Part shown: positions 58,506-64,000 of the stretch, piece by piece | How positions within the stretch are numbered: the stretch's first letter is position 1 | How the letters are laid out: each line of letters starts with the position of its first letter | Assembly (NCBI GenBank): GCA_947623305.1 | Contig: CANQGQ010000006.1 | Span: 86,967-150,966 of the forward strand | Reading direction: 5' to 3' | DNA length: 64,000 bases | Source: an uncultured Alistipes sp. | GTDB lineage: Bacteria > Bacteroidota > Bacteroidia > Bacteroidales > Rikenellaceae | The notes under the pieces: generated by a model | Database searches by the model: none | The model's input: the letters and a program-made list of their open reading frames with translations, nothing else | Told to the model about the DNA's origin: nothing | Translations under genes and position numbers: made by a program

Positions 58506-59316
58506 TCACTTATCGAATCGAACAGCATCGTGTTTCTTGACGAGCAGCGTGCGGTCGAACGATTGTTTCGGCAGGCCCGAGCGGAAGGAGACTTTCGCTT
58601 CGGCAACGCCCAGCGCGGGCATTGCGACCGGCTCGATCGTCTGCGCCGCATTGCGGATCGCACCCTTGTTGGCGTGGATTTCGTCGATCAGTGCACGCAT
58701 ACGTTCGCGACCGCGGAGTTCCACGAAGTTGGAGGGCGTTGCAGCGTTCGCAGCCAGATTCCGGAGCGATTGCAGCGATACGGTCTTGGCTGCTTTCTCC
58801 GCTGGAGCTTTGTCATCGACAGCCGGATCGACCAGCATTACATCAATGAAACGTTCTATATCGCCCTGATAAGCACCGTCTGTGAATCCTGCGACCGTAA
58901 AACCGTTGAAGTTTATGTTATCCGATTGGATATAAGCAGAATTTCCAACCAGAGCCATGTAACCTTCTTCGACGATTCCGCCGACCAGAGCCACATTGGC
59001 GTCGCCTATCATGTGTCCGTCAGTGTACAAAATACCGAGTGCCATACCTTGGAGGGTTGCGTCGAAATTTTGATTGCCCATCGTGAAAATAATACCGTCC
59101 TCATAACCGAAGAGCATCGTATCGTCGAATTTCAACTTGCTACCGACATGCGCCGTAAGGCCGGTTGCATCAATGGCATCGAATGCGTTGCCTTCGTCAT
59201 CGGTAAAGTCGTCTGTCGTGTTCTTCGTATTCCGGCTGCAAGGTTTCGTCGTCCGAGCAGGCAGCCAACGCAAAGGTCGCTAAGAGCGCGAAGAACAGAT
59301 ATTTCAGATTTTTCAT
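58506..59316 (-). pseudogene. Frameshifted SusCD-associated lipoprotein
   Basis: The ATG at 59314-59316 opens MKNLKYLFFALLATFALAAC, a lipoprotein signal with lipobox ALAAC and SDDETLQPEYEE, but that frame stops at TGA 59197-59199 after 39 codons. The rest of the protein is open in another frame from at least 59250 to 58506. It carries TDDFTDDEGNAFDAIDATGL and a beta-rich body ending in KKHDAVRFDK, of about 240 residues. The change needs one base removed (or two added) between about 59212 and 59250. No homopolymer is there. It could be a true mutation, an assembly error or, less likely, programmed frameshifting. Its position right after susD suggests a surface ligand-binding lipoprotein. Confidence 0.72.
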
Positions 59317-59331
59317 GATTCGTTACCTTTT

Positions 59332-60984
59332 TTATTTGACAGACTTGACCGCATTCGAGGGATCAGGATTGTTCTTGTTGGTCAGACCCGTGTTCTGCTG
59401 TACGGCGCTCAACGGAATGACGATATTCCACCACGGAGCACGCCCTTCGGTCGAGAATTGGGCTCCTGATGGTGCGTTGGTACCTTCGTCGCCGTTGTGT
59501 ACGCTCATGTTCAGTCGCTTCAGGTCGTAGAGGATGATGCCCTCGCCCCAGAACTCGATGCGTTTCTGGAAGATGATTTCGTCGATCAGATCGGTGCTGA
59601 CGGGGGCCGTGTAGCCTGCGATGCGGTGGGCCATGAAGGCTTCGAGCAGCGATTTGCCCATCGCGGCATCGTAGTGGGCCGTCGCTTCGGCTTCGATCAG
59701 ATACATCTCCTCGACACGCATCAGCGGGATGCTCGTAACGTTGCCGGTGGAGTAGTTGTTTTTTTCGCCGCCGTTCGTGCGGAACTTGAACGAGGCACAA
59801 GGCGCAATTGTCTTGAACTCCTCTTCGGTCAGCATCGTGTAGGGCTCCATCTTCGCATAGTCGCAGTCGGGGCCTACGAATGATTTCTTACGGAAGTCTT
59901 TGTCCGATATGCGGTTGTAGCTGAATACCGAAATGCCCGGTTGTGCTAAGTAACCGTAGCCCCAGAAAGCTTCGGGACACATGTGGGCCGACCACGAAAG
60001 CAGGTTGTTCAGCACGGTGTCCGTCGACTGAATCATCGCCCACATCCATGCGTTGTTGACGGTGTTGAAACCGGTCTTCGGATCGAGCCACTGGGCCTCG
60101 GTCGTGATGGTGCAGCCCGAAGCGTCGATCGCCTTGCGGGCGTACTCGGCAGCCAGCTTGTAGGCGGCATTGCCGGTGGGGATATTGGCGTATTGCTCCT
60201 CGAAGCCGCCCAACCACAGGTAGGCGCGGGCTTTCAGACCGAAGATCGCAGCTTGCGAGGGCATGCTTTTCGTCGTAGGCTTGTAGTTGGCCAGCAGCGT
60301 CTCGGCAGCGTCGAGGTCTTCGAAGATGAATTCGAACATCTCTTCGCGAGTAACACGCGGGTTGTTTTCCAGCTCTTCGAGCGTCATGCCTTCGCGGACG
60401 ATCGGAACGGTCAGTCCTTTGACAGCTTCCAGTTCCGACTCGTAGGAGGGGCGTTCCGGCGCTTTGGCGGGCAGCGGATCGTAGAGCCGCGCCATGTCGA
60501 GATAGCAGAGGGCACGGAAAGCCTTGGCCAGTCCCAGCGTTTCGCTGTACGCTTCGTTGTCGCCGGCGATCGTGATTACCTCGTTGGCTGCGTAGATGAA
60601 CTGATAGTAGTTCAGATAGAACAGAACAGGGCCGATGCCGTTGACGCCTAATCCTCGATCGTACAGATAGGTCTGCCAACGATCGTAGTATTGATTGCCG
60701 CCCGGCAGGTTGCCTGCAACGGGGAATACTTCGCCGGCCAACCGGTCGGTGGCACCGAAGATGCCCGGATAACCGAAGTCGTAGTGCTGACCGACATCGA
60801 CATAATTGGTGATGAGGATCGTCGGCATCGAACTGGCGATGCCGTCCATCGCGAACGGCGAGTCGGAAACCTGTTCGCTGGTAGCGGTGCCGCCCTCCGG
60901 AAATGTCTCTTTGATACAGCCCGGCAGCAGAACCGAGGCGCCGAGGAGTACCGTTGCGTATTTGATGATGCGATTCATATTCAT
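59332..60984 (-). CDS. SusD/RagB-family surface lipoprotein
   Basis: 550 residues. Lipobox LLPGC (Cys23) then KETFPEGG, a typical SusD start. TPR-like helices (ETLGLAKAFRALCYLDMARL with YDPLP) and the C-terminal RMRVEEMYLIEAEA-like helix with EIIFQKRIEFWGEGIILYDL are hallmarks. It caps the SusC channel and binds the ligand outside the cell. It begins 19 bp after the susC stop. SusD/RagB proteins also serve peptide importers, and no glycoside hydrolase is seen in this operon, so a peptide ligand is plausible. Confidence 0.95.
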   Translation of the reverse strand: MNMNRIIKYATVLLGASVLLPGCIKETFPEGGTATSEQVSDSPFAMDGIASSMPTILITNYVDVGQHYDFGYPGIFGATDRLAGEVFPVAGNLPGGNQYYDRWQTYLYDRGLGVNGIGPVLFYLNYYQFIYAANEVITIAGDNEAYSETLGLAKAFRALCYLDMARLYDPLPAKAPERPSYESELEAVKGLTVPIVREGMTLEELENNPRVTREEMFEFIFEDLDAAETLLANYKPTTKSMPSQAAIFGLKARAYLWLGGFEEQYANIPTGNAAYKLAAEYARKAIDASGCTITTEAQWLDPKTGFNTVNNAWMWAMIQSTDTVLNNLLSWSAHMCPEAFWGYGYLAQPGISVFSYNRISDKDFRKKSFVGPDCDYAKMEPYTMLTEEEFKTIAPCASFKFRTNGGEKNNYSTGNVTSIPLMRVEEMYLIEAEATAHYDAAMGKSLLEAFMAHRIAGYTAPVSTDLIDEIIFQKRIEFWGEGIILYDLKRLNMSVHNGDEGTNAPSGAQFSTEGRAPWWNIVIPLSAVQQNTGLTNKNNPDPSNAVKSVK

Positions 60985-61003
60985 AGTCTGTTTCGTTTTA
61001 TGA

Positions 61004-64000
61004 TTAGAACGTTACCGTAACACCGCCCGAGAAGGTACGGATCGGGGCGTAATAGTAGGGGTTCGTGATACCGTTGATCGACTGACGCGGGTCGAGACCC
61101 TGACGCTTGGAGGTGTACCACACGTTGTCGCACGCGAAGTAGATGCGCAGTTTCTCGACGAGGAACTTGCGCGTGATGCGCTTGGGCAGCGTGTAGCCGA
61201 TCGTGATGTTCTGGATGTTCAGATACGAAGCATCGATCAGGAAGCGGTCCGAAGTGGAAGAGGTGTACTGGTCGTTGTATGTCAGACGTGGGATGTTTGT
61301 CTCGGTATTCTCGGGCGACCACGAGTTCCACAGGTCTTTGTGGAAGTTGAAGCCGGTCGAAGTGCCGCTCGGCGATTCCATGTAGTACATGTAACCGTAG
61401 TCGAGCACCTGTCCGCCGATCTGATATGTGAACGCCATCGAAAGGTCGAAGCCGTAAGCCTGCAACGAGGTATTGAAACCGCCGTAGACGTCGGGCAGCG
61501 AATTGCCGTGCAGTTCGCGACCGTTGGCTGAAGCATCACTGTACAGATCGGTTGTCGTACGGGTCTTCGTACCGTCTTTCTCGGTTTTGTAGGTGTACCA
61601 CAGCGATTTACCCGTTTTGGAATCGACGCCGGCATAGGTCGGCAGATAGAATTCGTAGATCGAATGTCCTTCGGCCAGGAACTTCGTGCCTGACTGACGA
61701 CCGATGAGTTTGCCGTCGGAGGTGATGTTGTTCTTGTACTGATCGGGCAGTTTGACCAGTTCGTTCTTGTAGTGGGTCATGTTGAGGCCGAAGCTCCAGA
61801 CGATATTCTTCGTGCGGATCAGGTCGGCGTTCAACTCGATTTCGATACCGCGGTTGACCATATCGCCGACGTTGGTGAAAATCGACGTATAACCGGCCTC
61901 GTTCGGCGTTGCCAACTGGAACAGCATGTCGGAGGTCTTGCGGTTGAAGAAATCGACGCTACCCGACAGCCGGTCGTTCCAGAAGCCGAATTCGACACCG
62001 ACGTTGAGGTTCGCGTTGGTTTCCCACGTGATTTCGGGATTGCCCTTGCGGCCGAAGACCGTGGTTACGCCGTTGTTACCGTCGTTTTCGATCGAGTAGT
62101 AGTCGGTGTAGAGGTAGTAATAGGGGAGATTGTCGTTACCCTGCGAACCGTAGGATGCCTTGAGCTTCAGCATATTGACCCAATCCGCATGGAACCAGTT
62201 CTCCTTGTTGATCAACCAAGCGGCGCCGATCGACCAGAAGTTACCCCAGCGATGGTCGGGATGGAACATCGACGATGCATCGCGACGATACGAACCCGAA
62301 ACGAAATATTTATTGTCGTAATCGTATTGGGCACGGAAGAAGTAACCTTCGTTGTTGTACTCCGAAACCGACGAGGACGAACTTGCGCCGTCGACGACCG
62401 CACCGCTCAATTCCGTATTGTCGGGTGAGAACATGACCGTTTTCGATGCGTCCAGTCCGTATTGTTTGCGGTCGTACGTCTCATGGCCCACCAGCACGTC
62501 GATGTTGTGTTTGTCGGCGATGGTCGTGTTATAGGTCAACAGTTGTTGCAGGTTGTAGGCGATTTCGCGGGAATGACCTTTGTAGATCAGACCGCCCGAT
62601 TCGGCGAACTGACCGTAGAAGGGATTCAGTACCTCCGTGGTGCGGGTTTCGTCGATCGAAACGCTACCGTTTACGGTCAGTTTCAGTCCCTTGTAGAGCT
62701 GGATGTCGGCGAATCCGTTGCCCATGAAAGCATTGCCTTCGTTGTGGAAACGGTTCAGCTGGATGTCCTGCAAGTCGTTGCTCTGACCGCCGGACGTACG
62801 CAATGCACCGCCATTACGACCGTCGCCGGTATCGTAGAGTTTCATACCGTATTTGTCGATCATGATATTGCCGTTGCCGTCGCGGATGTAGACCGGATAG
62901 ATCGGCGCCATCTGCATGGCCGTAGCGAATGCGTTGCCGCCGTCGGAGTTACCCTCGCCCTGGCTGTTGCCATCGACATTGGTTCGGTTACCGTTGTTCC
63001 ATACGAAGTGGGTGTACGACATGTTGCCGCCTACTTTCAGCCATTTCTTGGCCTGGTAGTCCGCGCGCAGACGGGCCGTGTAACGTTCGTTGTTTGAACC
63101 GTCGACGATACCCGTGTTGTCGAGGTAACCCAACGATGCGTAGAAGTTCGAACGATCCGTGGCACCGGAAATATTGACATTGTATTCTTGACGGAAACTG
63201 GTACTTTTGTAGATTTCATCGAGCCAGTTGTCGGGCATCAACAAGTATTCCTGTCCGTTGTAGGTGGTCTTGCGACCCAGCGTAGCGGCCGGATTCAGGC
63301 GTCCGTTGGAACCGATGAGGCTTTGGCCTTCGGGCACTGTAAAGACATTGTAACCCAGACCGCCGGCATCGTTCGAGGTCAGCAGTTGGTTGGCTGCATA
63401 GTGGGCCGAAGTTTTGTCGTAACCGTTTTCGAGTGTGAAGTAGTTGTAGAGCGATTTATAATGCATTTCATAGTATTCGCCCGGATCTTCGACGATGTTG
63501 TAGTTCTGCAGGGCACGCGTGTTGACGCCCCATTTGCCGTCGAACGTAACGACCGCATCGCCGGCTTTCGCACGCTTCGTTGTTACCATGATGACGCCGT
63601 TGGCACCGCGGGCACCGTACAACGCGTTCGATGCGGCATCTTTCAGTACGCTGATGTTTTCGATATCGGCGGAGTTGATGTTGTTGATGTCGCCCTCGTA
63701 GGGAACGCCGTCGACTACCCAAAGCGGGGAGTTGCCGGCCGACATGGAGCCGATACCGCGCACGGTGATCGTTTGGCCGGACCCCGGACGACCCGAGGCC
63801 GAGGAGAATTGCACACCGGCGATTTTACCGACGAGTGCATCTTGGACATTCGACGATTGCGTCTTGATGAGGTCTTCTGATTTCAGAACTTTGGCCGAAC
63901 CCGTAAAGGCTTCTTTCTTGGCCGTACCATAGGCTACGACGATGACATCTTCGACAAGTTGCGTATCTTCGTGCAGAACGACATCAATCGCTGTTCGGCC
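61004..64000 (-). CDS. SusC/RagA-family TonB-dependent transporter, partial
   Basis: About 999 codons are visible; the 5' end is outside the window. The frame at the right edge reads RTAIDVVLHEDTQLVEDVIV followed by VAYGTAKKEAFTGS: the end of the carboxypeptidase-like domain, the TonB box region and plug. NVQDALVGKIAGVQF and ASGRPGSGQTITVRGIGS follow. The barrel ends with a C-terminal aromatic (TFSGGVTVTF), the outer-membrane assembly signal. It imports oligomers using TonB energy together with SusD. The internal ATG near 63814 is not the start. It is the first visible gene of an operon ending in a protease and a small lipoprotein. Confidence 0.95.
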   Translation of the reverse strand, partial: GRTAIDVVLHEDTQLVEDVIVVAYGTAKKEAFTGSAKVLKSEDLIKTQSSNVQDALVGKIAGVQFSSASGRPGSGQTITVRGIGSMSAGNSPLWVVDGVPYEGDINNINSADIENISVLKDAASNALYGARGANGVIMVTTKRAKAGDAVVTFDGKWGVNTRALQNYNIVEDPGEYYEMHYKSLYNYFTLENGYDKTSAHYAANQLLTSNDAGGLGYNVFTVPEGQSLIGSNGRLNPAATLGRKTTYNGQEYLLMPDNWLDEIYKSTSFRQEYNVNISGATDRSNFYASLGYLDNTGIVDGSNNERYTARLRADYQAKKWLKVGGNMSYTHFVWNNGNRTNVDGNSQGEGNSDGGNAFATAMQMAPIYPVYIRDGNGNIMIDKYGMKLYDTGDGRNGGALRTSGGQSNDLQDIQLNRFHNEGNAFMGNGFADIQLYKGLKLTVNGSVSIDETRTTEVLNPFYGQFAESGGLIYKGHSREIAYNLQQLLTYNTTIADKHNIDVLVGHETYDRKQYGLDASKTVMFSPDNTELSGAVVDGASSSSSVSEYNNEGYFFRAQYDYDNKYFVSGSYRRDASSMFHPDHRWGNFWSIGAAWLINKENWFHADWVNMLKLKASYGSQGNDNLPYYYLYTDYYSIENDGNNGVTTVFGRKGNPEITWETNANLNVGVEFGFWNDRLSGSVDFFNRKTSDMLFQLATPNEAGYTSIFTNVGDMVNRGIEIELNADLIRTKNIVWSFGLNMTHYKNELVKLPDQYKNNITSDGKLIGRQSGTKFLAEGHSIYEFYLPTYAGVDSKTGKSLWYTYKTEKDGTKTRTTTDLYSDASANGRELHGNSLPDVYGGFNTSLQAYGFDLSMAFTYQIGGQVLDYGYMYYMESPSGTSTGFNFHKDLWNSWSPENTETNIPRLTYNDQYTSSTSDRFLIDASYLNIQNITIGYTLPKRITRKFLVEKLRIYFACDNVWYTSKRQGLDPRQSINGITNPYYYAPIRTFSGGVTVTF

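Overview
The window looks like a chromosomal segment of a gut Bacteroidota species, most likely Alistipes or another Rikenellaceae. The evidence is the high-GC coding sequence, the -33 TTG / -7 TAnnTTTG promoters, A-rich (TAATAAAA) start regions in place of strong Shine-Dalgarno sites, a SusC/SusD pair, EF-G2, a short CstA, DUF4295 behind rpmB-rpmG, and a fused glycogen synthase/phosphorylase. The genus is inferred from gene content; no rRNA is present.

Layout. 1-6.9 kb: glycogen operon (synthase/phosphorylase fusion, debranching enzyme, partial GT4 glycosyltransferase). 7-13 kb: hemW, a Xer recombinase, recO, a small secreted protein, a porin and a YeiH-type exporter. 13.1-21.05 kb: eight minus-strand genes including a ClpP-like prohead protease, capsid, portal and holin. 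There is no terminase, tape measure, tail tube or integrase. All frames are open and the composition looks like the host, so this may be a domesticated capsid locus rather than a decaying prophage. 21-29.6 kb: a repeat-rich gap, corA, cstA, tRNA-Thr, an EF-G2 with altered GTPase motifs, a hemerythrin-LuxR fusion and a LuxR response regulator. 29.8-34.6 kb: tdk and murA with an AT-rich single-chain restriction-modification gene between them, then rpmH. 34.7-44.4 kb: GNAT, phosphate transporter, TonB-C protein, TlpA-like lipoprotein, lpxD, coaD, an orphan spanin-like protein and an OmpA-family protein. 44.6-56.4 kb: nrdJ, DUF4301, murB, tilS, holA, a class IV aminotransferase homologue with one lysine, NamZ-like DUF1343, rpmB-rpmG-DUF4295, tRNA-Phe and a lipoprotein. 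56.4-64 kb: a SusC/SusD operon with a subtilisin-family lipoprotein protease and a frameshifted lipoprotein. It looks more like a peptide/protein utilisation locus than a glycan one.

A second layer lies between genes. A mosaic intergenic repeat family recurs at least a dozen times and often begins at, or supplies, stop codons or start-adjacent sequence. A different GC-rich two-hairpin repeat occurs three times. Several terminators are perfect palindromes of 36-48 bp. A 55-bp tandem repeat forms the end of tdk and runs past its stop codon. The best candidates for undescribed biology are the minimal capsid locus with its distant spanin-like orphan, the mosaic repeats, the hemerythrin-LuxR/response-regulator pair enclosed by inverted repeat copies, and the protease-bearing SusCD locus.
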